Below are positions 1 to 6,832 of a stretch of DNA of 16,463 nucleotides, one piece after another. Positions within the stretch are counted from its first letter, which is position 1; each line of letters begins with the position of its first letter. This stretch comes from an uncultured Candidatus Saccharibacteria bacterium (GTDB taxonomy: Bacteria > Patescibacteria > Saccharimonadia > Saccharimonadales > UBA5946). The notes below the pieces were generated by a model. That model was not told where the DNA came from. It saw nothing but the letters and a program-made list of their open reading frames with translations, and searched no databases. The position numbers were made by a program, and so were the translations under genes. The stretch covers positions 1-16,463 of the forward strand of contig CAMPIR010000008.1 of assembly GCA_946886435.1 (NCBI GenBank). Direction: 5' to 3'.

Positions 1-1935
1 ACTAACCGGATCGAGCTCGTACTGCCAGTGTGTTGGCGGGATGTGCTGGATGAGGTCAGCTAGGTCGGCCCGGCGTGGGCTCTTGAGGATTAGCTGCCAA
101 CGGTAGCTGTCGCGGACGCGTTCGTAAAATGCCGGGGCGGGTCCGAGCAGCTCCATGCCGGGAGCGAGGTGAGGTCGGAGTGTGCTAGCTAAACTACGTG
201 CGGCGCGGACGCTGGCACTTTCTGATTTGTAGGTACAGGTGATTTTGAGCAGGTAGCAAAACGGTGGATAGTTGGCGCGTTTTCGCTCAGAGGCGGCGTA
301 CTCATAAAAGTTAGTGAAGTCACGGTTTATGCCGTATTTTACCGCAGGATGGTCGGGCTGGTAGCTCTGAATAACGACATGGCTCTGATGCTCATTTCGT
401 CCGACACGGCCGCTGACCTGAGCGAGCAGTTGAAAGACACGCTCGCTCGACTGGTACTCCGGGAGCGCTAGGCCGCTGTCAGCTTGAACGACACCAACAA
501 AGCGGAGCTTGGGCAGGTCGAGGCCCTTGGCGATGACCTGGGTGCCAATGATGATATCGATATCACCATCGTAGAGGGCTTGGTACTGGCTATCGACCGT
601 CTCGTGGTTCAGGTTGTCGCCATCAAAGCGCGCGATACGCGACTCAGGGAAAAGCTTTGCGAGCTCCTCAGCGATGCGTTTAGTACCGATACCTTTATGG
701 ATAATGTGCGCACCTTGACAGTCCGGACAGTTTGTCGGGACGCGCTCCTGATGGTTGCACAGATGACAGCGTAGTTGGAACTGATCGGCATGCAGCGTCA
801 GCGGGACATAGCAGCGGGGACAGGCGGCGCTCCAGCCACAGTTTTCGCAGAGCGTTATCGGTGCACTACCTCGTCGGTTATGAAATATGAGCGCTTGATG
901 ACCGGCCTCGAGCGTTTCGCTTAGCTGCGTGAGTAGAGTATCGGACAGAAACGGGCTGCGGTTGAAGTTGCCGCGTTTTGTCATATCGATAACGGTGACT
1001 TCAGGTAGGATGGCGCCTTGACGAGCAAGCTGGGTGAGTTCGACGATGCTTTCGGGTGAGTTTTTCTCTGCAAGGTAATAGTCGGTAACGCTCGGTGTCG
1101 CACTGCCGAGTACCAGTTTGGCGCCGTGAGCAGAGGCGAGAACGCGCGCAGCTCGAAGCGCCGAGTAACGCGGTGATTTTTCCTGTTTGTAACTTGGTTC
1201 GTGGCATTCGTCGATAACGATCAGGCCGATGTCGCGGAAAGGGGTAAAGAGCGCTGAGCGTGGGCCGATAACAACCCGTGGCGTGGTAGAGTTCAGCGCC
1301 TCTAGCCAAGTGTTATGACGGGTTGCTTCGGTCATAGTCGAATGGGTTATCAGCACGTTTTCGATATGGGCAGCAAAGTCGGCGACGATCTGCGAGGTAA
1401 GGGCGATCTCGGGTACGAGGACGATGACTGATTTTCCCTCCGCCAGCGTTTGTTTGGCTAGCTCAATATAGAGAGCGGTCTTTCCTGAGCCGGTTATACC
1501 ACGCAGGAGTGAGGTGCTTTCGGTTGTGCTATTGATATGGGCGAGAGCACGTTTTTGTGCACTGTTGAGTACAAAATGTGTTCTATCTCTACGGTGTTGA
1601 GTGGGTGTATTTACTACTTTTCTCCGTGTTTTGAGGACACCGCTCGGCAGCATCGTTTGCCAGGTGGCGACCGGGTGCGAAACGTAGTAGGTCGAGAGCC
1701 AGTCGTGCAGTCTGAGTAGTGGCTCTGGTATGGGCGTTTCAGCAACGACGCTCGCTACTGGTTTGGTCTGGAACGACGGTTTTTCGATGCGTCTTAATAC
1801 GACGCCAGCAACGTCTTTTGAGCCGACGCTGACATTGACGATCATTCCGGGCACCAGCCGATGCTCGGAATGATAAGTGAGGGCATCGCCCACGCGGCCA
1901 ATAACGCGGAGCGGCGAAACGAGGTAATATTCCAT
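1..1935 (-). CDS. priA: Primosomal replication-restart helicase PriA (3' end cut by window edge)
   Basis: Reading the minus strand from the ATG at 1935 gives 645 uninterrupted codons to base 1, ending ...YELDPVS. Only the last few residues should be missing. PriA is a 3'-5' superfamily-2 helicase that binds stalled forks and starts reloading of the replicative helicase. Seen: an N-terminal DNA-binding region (about residues 1-105), Walker A GITGSGKT (146-153), motif II DECH (242-245, where most PriAs have DEEH), GSATPS (277-282), and two four-Cys zinc clusters (C363, C366, C372, C375, C390, C393, C403, C406). The C-terminal helicase motifs GTQVIAKGLD and QVSGRVGR follow. The start is the first ATG, with no Shine-Dalgarno; a TATAAT lies 11 nt upstream. 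It is divergent from the next gene with an intergenic gap under 100 nt. Family assignment is secure. Confidence 0.97.
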   Translation of the reverse strand, partial: MEYYLVSPLRVIGRVGDALTYHSEHRLVPGMIVNVSVGSKDVAGVVLRRIEKPSFQTKPVASVVAETPIPEPLLRLHDWLSTYYVSHPVATWQTMLPSGVLKTRRKVVNTPTQHRRDRTHFVLNSAQKRALAHINSTTESTSLLRGITGSGKTALYIELAKQTLAEGKSVIVLVPEIALTSQIVADFAAHIENVLITHSTMTEATRHNTWLEALNSTTPRVVIGPRSALFTPFRDIGLIVIDECHEPSYKQEKSPRYSALRAARVLASAHGAKLVLGSATPSVTDYYLAEKNSPESIVELTQLARQGAILPEVTVIDMTKRGNFNRSPFLSDTLLTQLSETLEAGHQALIFHNRRGSAPITLCENCGWSAACPRCYVPLTLHADQFQLRCHLCNHQERVPTNCPDCQGAHIIHKGIGTKRIAEELAKLFPESRIARFDGDNLNHETVDSQYQALYDGDIDIIIGTQVIAKGLDLPKLRFVGVVQADSGLALPEYQSSERVFQLLAQVSGRVGRNEHQSHVVIQSYQPDHPAVKYGINRDFTNFYEYAASERKRANYPPFCYLLKITCTYKSESASVRAARSLASTLRPHLAPGMELLGPAPAFYERVRDSYRWQLILKSPRRADLADLIQHIPPTHWQYELDPVS

Positions 1936-1946
1936 GTCTACGCTTT

Positions 1947-1952
1947 ATTATA
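1947..1952 (-). promoter_or_regulatory. -10 element of priA
   Basis: On the minus strand a perfect TATAAT ends 11 nt before the priA ATG, so the transcript leader would be only a few bases. No good -35 is visible at 16-18 nt. Inferred from sequence only. Confidence 0.55.
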
Positions 1953-2005
1953 GCGCGGGGCTTACGTTACTCTATGACCGACTGGTTTTTGAACCGGTAC
2001 GCCTA

Positions 2006-2011
2006 TACAAT
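2006..2011 (+). promoter_or_regulatory. -10 element of the phosphoribosyltransferase-like gene
   Basis: TACAAT is followed by 7 nt and then the ATG at 2019, which would put the transcription start at or next to the start codon. No Shine-Dalgarno and no convincing -35 are visible. The geometry matches the -10 sites of adk, murD and ftsA in this window. Confidence 0.5.
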
Positions 2012-2018
2012 AATGCTT

Positions 2019-2675
2019 ATGTATTTCAGTTCACGACTCGATGCTGGCTATCGTCTCGCTCAGGCGATGCAAGATAGATATCGGTATGAGAACTCAATTG
2101 TCGTAGCGCTCAACGATGGTGGGGTCCAGGTCGGCTATCAAATCGCGGCGGCACTACATTGTCCGATCGCTTTGCTCCTCATCGAGGAGATCGAGGTGCC
2201 GGGCGAAGGCGAAGACCTCGGTACGCTGAACCAAAGTGGACGCTTTACCTATAACGGTATGCTCTCGGCGGGTGAGGTCGAGGCGTACTACAATGAGTTT
2301 CATGGCTATCTCGAAGACCAAAAGCGCGAAAAGATGAGTAGCATAAATCGGCTGCTCGGATCGGGTGGTATCGTTGATGCGGAAATGCTCAAGGAGCGCC
2401 ATGTGATCCTCGTTTCTGACGGACTACCGAAAGGTACCAGCCTCGATGCAGCAGGGGACTTCGTGAAACCTATCCGTATCGAGAAGCTTATAATTGCGGC
2501 GCCGGTCGCGTCCGTCGAAGCGGTAGACAGGGCGCATATACTCGGTGACGAGCTACATATTCTCAGCGTAACCGATAACTATCTCGACACCGATCACTAC
2601 TATGATGTTAACGACGTGCCGAGTCAGGAAGCGACGCTGGCGATGATCAATGAAATAGTACTCAGCTGGCACTGA
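2019..2675 (+). CDS. Phosphoribosyltransferase-like protein with degenerate PRPP loop
   Basis: A 218-residue protein with the layout of the small type I phosphoribosyltransferase-domain proteins whose N-terminus reads roughly F-x-x-R-x-D-A-G-x-x-L-A. Here it is MYFSSRLDAGYRLAQAM, which favours the ATG at 2019 over in-frame ATGs at 2013 and 1974; a -10 hexamer at 2006-2011 supports this. Residues 30-40 (ALNDGGVQVGY) correspond to the family's LPRGGVPVG segment. Residues 130-141 (ILVSDGLPKGTS) correspond to the PRPP loop. The loop is altered: the usual DDG(I/L)ATGAT has Ser133 for the first Asp and Pro-Lys for Ala-Thr, so PRPP chemistry may be weak or lost. The substrate is unknown; the fold assignment is fairly confident. 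It is divergent from priA with no operon partner. Confidence 0.7.
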   Translation: MYFSSRLDAGYRLAQAMQDRYRYENSIVVALNDGGVQVGYQIAAALHCPIALLLIEEIEVPGEGEDLGTLNQSGRFTYNGMLSAGEVEAYYNEFHGYLEDQKREKMSSINRLLGSGGIVDAEMLKERHVILVSDGLPKGTSLDAAGDFVKPIRIEKLIIAAPVASVEAVDRAHILGDELHILSVTDNYLDTDHYYDVNDVPSQEATLAMINEIVLSWH

Positions 2676-2712
2676 CACTCCCCGCAGTACGAAATATATT
2701 CAATGTCAAGGC

Positions 2713-2741
2713 TTGTCGTCGTGACACTAAAACTGTAGAAT
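2713..2741 (+). promoter_or_regulatory. Promoter of the winged-helix gene
   Basis: -35 TTGTCG (2713-2718), 17-nt spacer, -10 TAGAAT (2736-2741). The predicted start near 2748 gives a leader of about 40 nt. An AAGGTG at 2764-2769 lies 18 nt from the ATG, too far for a normal Shine-Dalgarno. Confidence 0.6.
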
Positions 2742-2787
2742 AATTAGCAACGAATATAAAACTTAAGGTGTGAGATTTTTATAGAGT

Positions 2788-3093
2788 ATGTTAGATGTTT
2801 TTATCACGTCGCGGGTTCGTCGAAAGATTATCGTTGTTTACGCGAAGTATCCTGATTTCCGAACGCACGTGCGTGGACTAGCCAAGCTAATCAAAGAGGA
2901 TCCAGGTAACATCCAACGAGAGCTGAAGCGACTTGAGAAGGTGGGGTTCCTGACGAGCGAAAAGCAAGGCAACACAAAGATTTATTCCACCAATAAACAC
3001 TTTGCGATCTTTAAGGAACTTCAGAGTATCGTCATAAAGTCGCAGCAAACACAGGCAGGACGCAAGCGGGCTGCATCTAACGACGCCGCATAG
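2788..3093 (+). CDS. Winged-helix (ArsR-like) DNA-binding protein
   Basis: 101 residues. The pattern of a helix-rich start (SRVRRKIIVVYAKYPD), a recognition region (VRGLAKLIKEDPGNIQRELKRLEKVGFL, about residues 28-55) and a wing (TSEKQGNTKIYSTN, about 56-69) is that of small ArsR/MarR-type winged-helix regulators common in archaea and CPR bacteria. No metal-binding Cys pair is present, so a metal sensor is unlikely. The C-terminus (from about residue 83) is basic and low-complexity. An in-frame TAG just upstream fixes the ATG at 2788 as the first possible start. The gene ends 7 nt before recJ, so the two are probably co-transcribed. Target and ligand are unknown. Confidence 0.8.
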   Translation: MLDVFITSRVRRKIIVVYAKYPDFRTHVRGLAKLIKEDPGNIQRELKRLEKVGFLTSEKQGNTKIYSTNKHFAIFKELQSIVIKSQQTQAGRKRAASNDAA

Positions 3094-3100
3094 ATAGCCT

Positions 3101-4741
3101 ATGGCATTAGTTGAGGCTGTATTAGCTGCCCGGGGCCTGACCGATCCTAAAACTCGGCAGGCCTTTTTGCATCCGAGTTACGAGGCGATGCGGCATGACC
3201 CGTTTCTGCTACCGGATATGGACAAGGCTGTTGAACGGCTGGCAGACGCAAAGGAAAAGGGCGAAAATGTCGTCATCTACGGCGACTACGATATCGATGG
3301 CCTAACAGCGTCGACTGTGCTCTGCGAAAGTTTTGCGGCATTCGGTATCACGGCGCGTGTCTTTATCCCGAACAGGTTCGTGGAAGGTTACGGTCTGAGT
3401 GCAAAAGCGATCGAGACGCTCGCCAACGAAGGCGCGCAGCTGATCGTTACCGTTGACTGTGGCAGCCTCAGTCACAAAGAGATTACCCGTGCAAATGAGC
3501 TCGGTGTTGACGTCATCGTGACCGATCACCACTCGGTAGCCGAGACGATGCCTGATGCGGTCGCTACTATCAACCCGAAGCGCCCCGACCATGACTATCC
3601 GTTTATTGACCTGGCGGGTGTTGGCGTTGCATTTAAGCTGGTACAGGCGCTCCAGACGCGACTCGAGGGCTTGCCTCTCGGACAAGAAAAGTGGTTGCTC
3701 GACCTGGTTGCACTCGGCACGGTCTGTGATGTTGTGGAGCTGACCGACGAAAATCGTGCGAACGTGTACTGGGGGCTCGAGGTTATGAAAAAAACTCGGC
3801 GGCCTGGCGTGCGGCTGCTTATGGCGGTATCCCGGGTTGATCCCGAAAAGCTGGTGGCGCGCAGCCTAGGTTTTGGACTGGGTCCTCGGCTCAATGCTGC
3901 GGGGCGGCTAGAAACGGCGCAACTAGCGCTCGATTTGCTGATGACGACCGATAACTCGGTGGCTTTTGAGCTGGCCGAGCGACTGGATCTGATGAACCGT
4001 GAGCGTCGCACCGAGCAGGATAGGATATTTAAAGCGGCGCGTCAGCTGGCTGATGTGATGAATGACGACAACGTACTAATCGTCAGTGACCCCAGCTGGA
4101 GTCACGGAATCATCGGTATCGTTGCGGCAAAGCTACTCGAAACGTACCATAAGCCAACCTTTGTACTCCAGGAACTTGAGGACGGAACCGCGAAAGGTTC
4201 CGCGCGCAGCTACGGTGATTTCTCCGCAGTCGAGGCTATTCGGGCGACTGAAATACACCTGATCAAAGGGGGCGGTCACAAGTTGGCTGCGGGCGTGACC
4301 CTCGAAACGACAAAGATTTCAGTTTGGCGCGAGGCGGTCAACGACTACTATCGTGGCCTCAATCTGGTTGATCAACTCCGCCATCTCGAAGTCCGATCTG
4401 ATGTTACGTTGCCTGACTTTGCACTATGTACCGAGGGAAATATTTCAGCGCTCAGTCGGCTCGAGCCATACGGGAACGGCAACCCCGAGCCGGTGTTTGA
4501 GTTTTCGAAACTGACTATCATGAACCGACGGACGATGGGCGCGGATGGGCAGCACGTCAAATATCGATTTGCCGACAAGAATGGCCAGAGCATGGAGATG
4601 ATCGCTTTTAACAAAGCCGACACGTTCACGGCAGATATCGGCGAGATGGCGGCCGTATGGTGCGAACTCGGTATCAACGAGTGGAACGGCAGGAAAGCGG
4701 TTGAAGGCAGACTACTCCGCTTAGAGGTTGTATCTCTGTAA
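3101..4741 (+). CDS. recJ: Single-stranded-DNA 5'-3' exonuclease RecJ
   Basis: 546 residues, close to the usual core RecJ length. RecJ degrades ssDNA 5' to 3' in recombination and mismatch/base-excision repair, using two metal ions. Seen: DHH-family motif I GDYDIDG (61-67), motif II VDCG (118-121), motif III DHH (142-144), LGTVCDVVEL (205-214), GPRLNAAGR (261-269). The DHHA1 nucleic-acid-binding region follows with SHGIIGIVAAKL (334-345), GSARS (366-370) and GGGHKLAAG (390-398), then a C-terminal OB-fold region. All catalytic Asp/His motifs are intact. The start at 3101 gives the expected ARGLTDP...FLHP opening. It follows the winged-helix gene by 7 nt without a strong Shine-Dalgarno, which suggests read-through transcription from the 2713 promoter. 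Confidence 0.95.
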   Translation: MALVEAVLAARGLTDPKTRQAFLHPSYEAMRHDPFLLPDMDKAVERLADAKEKGENVVIYGDYDIDGLTASTVLCESFAAFGITARVFIPNRFVEGYGLSAKAIETLANEGAQLIVTVDCGSLSHKEITRANELGVDVIVTDHHSVAETMPDAVATINPKRPDHDYPFIDLAGVGVAFKLVQALQTRLEGLPLGQEKWLLDLVALGTVCDVVELTDENRANVYWGLEVMKKTRRPGVRLLMAVSRVDPEKLVARSLGFGLGPRLNAAGRLETAQLALDLLMTTDNSVAFELAERLDLMNRERRTEQDRIFKAARQLADVMNDDNVLIVSDPSWSHGIIGIVAAKLLETYHKPTFVLQELEDGTAKGSARSYGDFSAVEAIRATEIHLIKGGGHKLAAGVTLETTKISVWREAVNDYYRGLNLVDQLRHLEVRSDVTLPDFALCTEGNISALSRLEPYGNGNPEPVFEFSKLTIMNRRTMGADGQHVKYRFADKNGQSMEMIAFNKADTFTADIGEMAAVWCELGINEWNGRKAVEGRLLRLEVVSL

Positions 4742-4756
4742 AACTTCTGTTAGAAT
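4728..4756 (+). promoter_or_regulatory. Promoter of rpsU
   Basis: -35 TTGTAT (4728-4733) overlaps the last codons of recJ, followed by a 17-nt spacer and -10 TAGAAT (4751-4756). The -10 ends 9 nt before the rpsU ATG and no Shine-Dalgarno lies between them, so the leader is nearly absent. Confidence 0.65.
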
Positions 4757-4765
4757 ATTTCGAGT

Positions 4766-4981
4766 ATGATTCAAGTAACACGTAAAGATGGCAACGAGGC
4801 AAACGAAAACCTCATCCGTCGATTTAACCGCAAAGTCCTCCAGTCTGGAGTGCTTTCTACTGTCAAAGCCGGTCAGCGCTTTGCAAAGCCTATCAGCAAG
4901 GTCGAACGCCGCAAAAAAGCGATCGTCCGCCGCGCGCGTAAGGCCGACAAGCTTGCGAAAACCCGCCTCGGTTTGCGCTAA
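4766..4981 (+). CDS. rpsU: 30S ribosomal protein bS21
   Basis: 71 residues, the usual size for bS21, which sits on the 30S platform near the anti-Shine-Dalgarno end of 16S rRNA and helps mRNA binding. Seen: the family opening (V-x-R-K-D-G-N-E-x-N-E-N-L-I-R-R-F), the SGVL turn (27-30), a central K-P-S/I segment and a strongly basic C-terminal helix rich in K and R. It has its own promoter and terminator, so it is a single-gene unit. Because bS21 affects Shine-Dalgarno-dependent initiation, its presence beside genes with and without Shine-Dalgarno sites is notable. Assignment is secure. Confidence 0.93.
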   Translation: MIQVTRKDGNEANENLIRRFNRKVLQSGVLSTVKAGQRFAKPISKVERRKKAIVRRARKADKLAKTRLGLR

Positions 4982-5001
4982 ACTGAGCGCCTCGAGCAAT
5001 T

Positions 5002-5038
5002 ATCCTGTCTCGGTTATACTAGAGGCAGGATTTTATTT
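5002..5038 (+). terminator. Rho-independent terminator of rpsU
   Basis: A 10-bp stem (5002-5011 with 5022-5031, one G-U pair), a 10-nt loop, then TTTATTTT. It starts 20 nt after the rpsU stop. The loop contains TATACT (5015-5020), which may serve as a -10 for yqeY. Confidence 0.8.
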
Positions 5039-5067
5039 TGACCACCTAATTATGCAAAGGAATATCT

Positions 5068-5523
5068 ATGAGTAATCTGACCGACCGTATCAATGCTGAT
5101 CTGAAAGAGGCGATGCTTGCACGTGACGAGTTCGTGACTATGACGCTGCGTGGTCTCAAGGCTGCGATACTAAACGAAGAAGTCGCAAAAGGTGCCCGCG
5201 ACACCGGTCTCGGTGATGAGGCAATCGAGCAGTTGATTGCCCGCGAGTCTAAAAAACGTGACGAGGCTGCCAAGCTCTTCGAGCAAGGCGGCAATCAGGC
5301 AAGCGCTGACAAAGAGCGAGCTGAGAAGGAATTACTCAGCAAATACCTACCTGAGCAGATGTCGGAAGACGAGATAAAAGTGCTGGTTGCCGAGACGATT
5401 GCTGAGCTCAAGCCCGAGGGCATGAAAGATATGGGTCGTGTCATCGGGGCTGTCAAAGCCCGTGCGGGCAACGCCGCGGACGGTGCGATGATTGCGCAAC
5501 TAGTGAAGGACTCGTTACAATAA
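5068..5523 (+). CDS. yqeY: GatB/YqeY-family protein
   Basis: 151 residues, typical of the stand-alone YqeY family, whose all-helical fold matches the C-terminal tRNA-binding tail of the amidotransferase subunit GatB. Seen: the opening LTDRINADLKEAMLARDE, the conserved LRGLKAAILNEE (27-38), a central RDEAAKLFEQGG, EKELLSKYLPEQMSEDEI and the final KDMGRVIGAVKARA...G. Its molecular role is not established; links to tRNA-dependent aminoacylation are inferred from the domain. AAAGGA (5056-5061) sits 6 nt before the ATG, a proper Shine-Dalgarno, in contrast to the neighbouring genes. It heads a dense cluster, with adk starting 4 nt after its stop. It lies directly after rpsU, as in many bacteria. 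Confidence 0.92.
   Translation: MSNLTDRINADLKEAMLARDEFVTMTLRGLKAAILNEEVAKGARDTGLGDEAIEQLIARESKKRDEAAKLFEQGGNQASADKERAEKELLSKYLPEQMSEDEIKVLVAETIAELKPEGMKDMGRVIGAVKARAGNAADGAMIAQLVKDSLQ
5492..5521 (+). promoter_or_regulatory. Internal promoter for adk
   Basis: -35-like TTGCGC (5492-5497), 18-nt spacer, -10 TACAAT (5516-5521) overlapping the yqeY stop, then 6 nt to the adk ATG. The transcription start would coincide with the A of the ATG. Inferred from pattern. Confidence 0.5.
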
Positions 5524-5527
5524 GCTT

Positions 5528-6073
5528 ATGATTTTATTTGTAGGCCCTCCAGGTTCCGGTAAGTCTGTCCAAGGACAACTGCTCAGTGCGCGCCATGGTT
5601 TTCGTTGGGTTTCTGCCGGTCAGCTACTTCGCGATACCAAAGACCCGGCCGCGTACGAACACATGACAAAAGGTGAGATGGTAGACAACGATCTCGTAAA
5701 TCGACTCGTTGGCGAAGCGATCGGCCGCGCCAAAGATATCGCGCATCTCGTGCTCGATGGTTATCCTCGTCAGCTAGAGCAGGCACAGTGGCTTGTTGAT
5801 GAACTACCGAAACATGAGCGCAGTATCGCGGCGGTTATCGTACTGAACGTGCCTGACGGAGAGATTTCTCGTCGACTCAAGATTCGTGGTCGTCTCGACG
5901 ATAACGAAGAAGTGATAGCGGCTCGCACGAGACTCTACAACGAGGAAACGCAGCCGATTCTCGACTACTACCGCTCGCTCGGTATCGAGGTTCGCGACGT
6001 GAATGGTTTTGGTAGTGTCGGTCAAGTTCATGATCATATCGATCAGGTGATACGCGAGTGTTTGGGCGAATAA
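5528..6073 (+). CDS. adk: Adenylate kinase (short-LID type)
   Basis: 181 residues. Catalyses ATP + AMP = 2 ADP in the cytoplasm. Seen: P-loop GPPGSGKS (6-13), an NMP-binding segment (VSAGQLLRD, 28-36), LVLDGYPR (74-81, the DGFPR motif), and the Arg-rich lid/closing segment RGRLDDNEEVIAARTRLY (120-137). The LID is short, without the four-Cys zinc insert of longer bacterial enzymes, which explains the length below the usual ~215. An alternative NMP-kinase specificity (UMP/CMP) cannot be fully excluded, but DGYPR and the GRLDD lid fit AMP. No Shine-Dalgarno precedes the ATG; a TACAAT lies 6 nt upstream. It overlaps map by 16 nt. Confidence 0.9.
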   Translation: MILFVGPPGSGKSVQGQLLSARHGFRWVSAGQLLRDTKDPAAYEHMTKGEMVDNDLVNRLVGEAIGRAKDIAHLVLDGYPRQLEQAQWLVDELPKHERSIAAVIVLNVPDGEISRRLKIRGRLDDNEEVIAARTRLYNEETQPILDYYRSLGIEVRDVNGFGSVGQVHDHIDQVIRECLGE

Positions 6074-6825
6074 AAACCGCCGATGAAATACAGGCGATGC
6101 GGGAAGGCGGCCAACTGCTCGCAACAATCTTTGACGGCCTGGAAAAACAGGTTAAACCGGGGGTAACGGAGCGTGATCTCGACGGTTGGGTGCTCAAAGA
6201 AATCATTGCGCTTGGTGCCGAAGCTACGTACAAAACACCTGAAGTGGGTTTTCCGGCTAGCATCTGCATATCAACAAATGATCAGATCGTTCATAGCGTT
6301 CCTACCGACTATGCACTACGACAAGGCGACGTGGTCGGCTTTGATCTCGTTATTTCCTATAAAGGCATGAAAACTGACAGTGCATTTACGATGGTGGTTG
6401 GCGAGAAGCCGGTCGGCGACACAAAACGACTACTAGATTACACCGAACGAAGTCTCTACGCTGGAATCGATGCGATCAAGGGCCCGGTTCGAACGGGCGA
6501 TATTTCTGCTGCGATCGAAGCGGTACTACGCGACGGCAAACTCGGTATTGTCCGCGAATTGGTTGGTCATGGGATCGGCCACAGTATGCATCAGGCTCCC
6601 GATATACCGAACTACGGGACGGCAGGAAAGGGGTATTTACTCGAGGTAGGCGATACGGTGGCGCTTGAACCGATGACGACGCTTGGAAATGAGGGCATTG
6701 TAACCGACCGTGAAGATGGTTGGACGATACGAACTCGTGATGGAAGCCTCGCGGCACACTTTGAACACACGGTGCTTATCACCGAGCACGGTGCCGAGAT
6801 CCTCACGGCACTAAGTGACGTATAA
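6058..6825 (+). CDS. map: Methionine aminopeptidase, type I
   Basis: 255 residues. Removes the initiator Met from nascent proteins using a dinuclear metal centre. Seen: opening IKTADEIQAMREGG, the active-site His in STNDQIVHSVP, metal-ligand Asp residues in GDVVGFDLVISYKGMKTDSAFT, the third ligand region GHGIGHSMHQAPDIPNYG, Glu in ALEPMTTLG, and the last Glu in AAHFEHTVLITEHG. All five ligands are present. The start is GTG at 6058, required to retain the IKTxxEI opening, so it overlaps adk by 16 nt in another frame and is probably translationally coupled. The adk-map pairing is a classic ribosomal-operon pairing (secY-adk-map), here detached from ribosomal genes. Its stop overlaps the murD -10. 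Confidence 0.95.
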   Translation: MFGRIKTADEIQAMREGGQLLATIFDGLEKQVKPGVTERDLDGWVLKEIIALGAEATYKTPEVGFPASICISTNDQIVHSVPTDYALRQGDVVGFDLVISYKGMKTDSAFTMVVGEKPVGDTKRLLDYTERSLYAGIDAIKGPVRTGDISAAIEAVLRDGKLGIVRELVGHGIGHSMHQAPDIPNYGTAGKGYLLEVGDTVALEPMTTLGNEGIVTDREDGWTIRTRDGSLAAHFEHTVLITEHGAEILTALSDV

Positions 6826-6826
6826 T
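6821..6826 (+). promoter_or_regulatory. -10 element of murD
   Basis: Perfect TATAAT overlapping the map stop codon, followed by exactly 6 nt and the murD ATG at 6833. No Shine-Dalgarno and no convincing -35. Predicted to yield a leaderless murD-murL mRNA. Confidence 0.55.
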
Positions 6827-6832
6827 AAAGCT

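Noticed and set aside
242..1309. Short ORFs on both strands between 484 and 1309
   Set aside because: They lie entirely within the priA reading frame region on other frames and have no domain, Shine-Dalgarno or promoter support.
1974..2018. Longer phosphoribosyltransferase-like start at ATG 1974 or 2013
   Set aside because: Homologous proteins begin at the F-x-x-R-x-D-A-G segment, and the -10 hexamer 2006-2011 falls after 1974 and 1 nt before 2013.
6815..6832. Longer murD start at GTG 6815
   Set aside because: It would add MTYNKA before the conserved MKIAIAGFG opening and the start would lie upstream of the murD -10; ATG 6833 fits both family and promoter.
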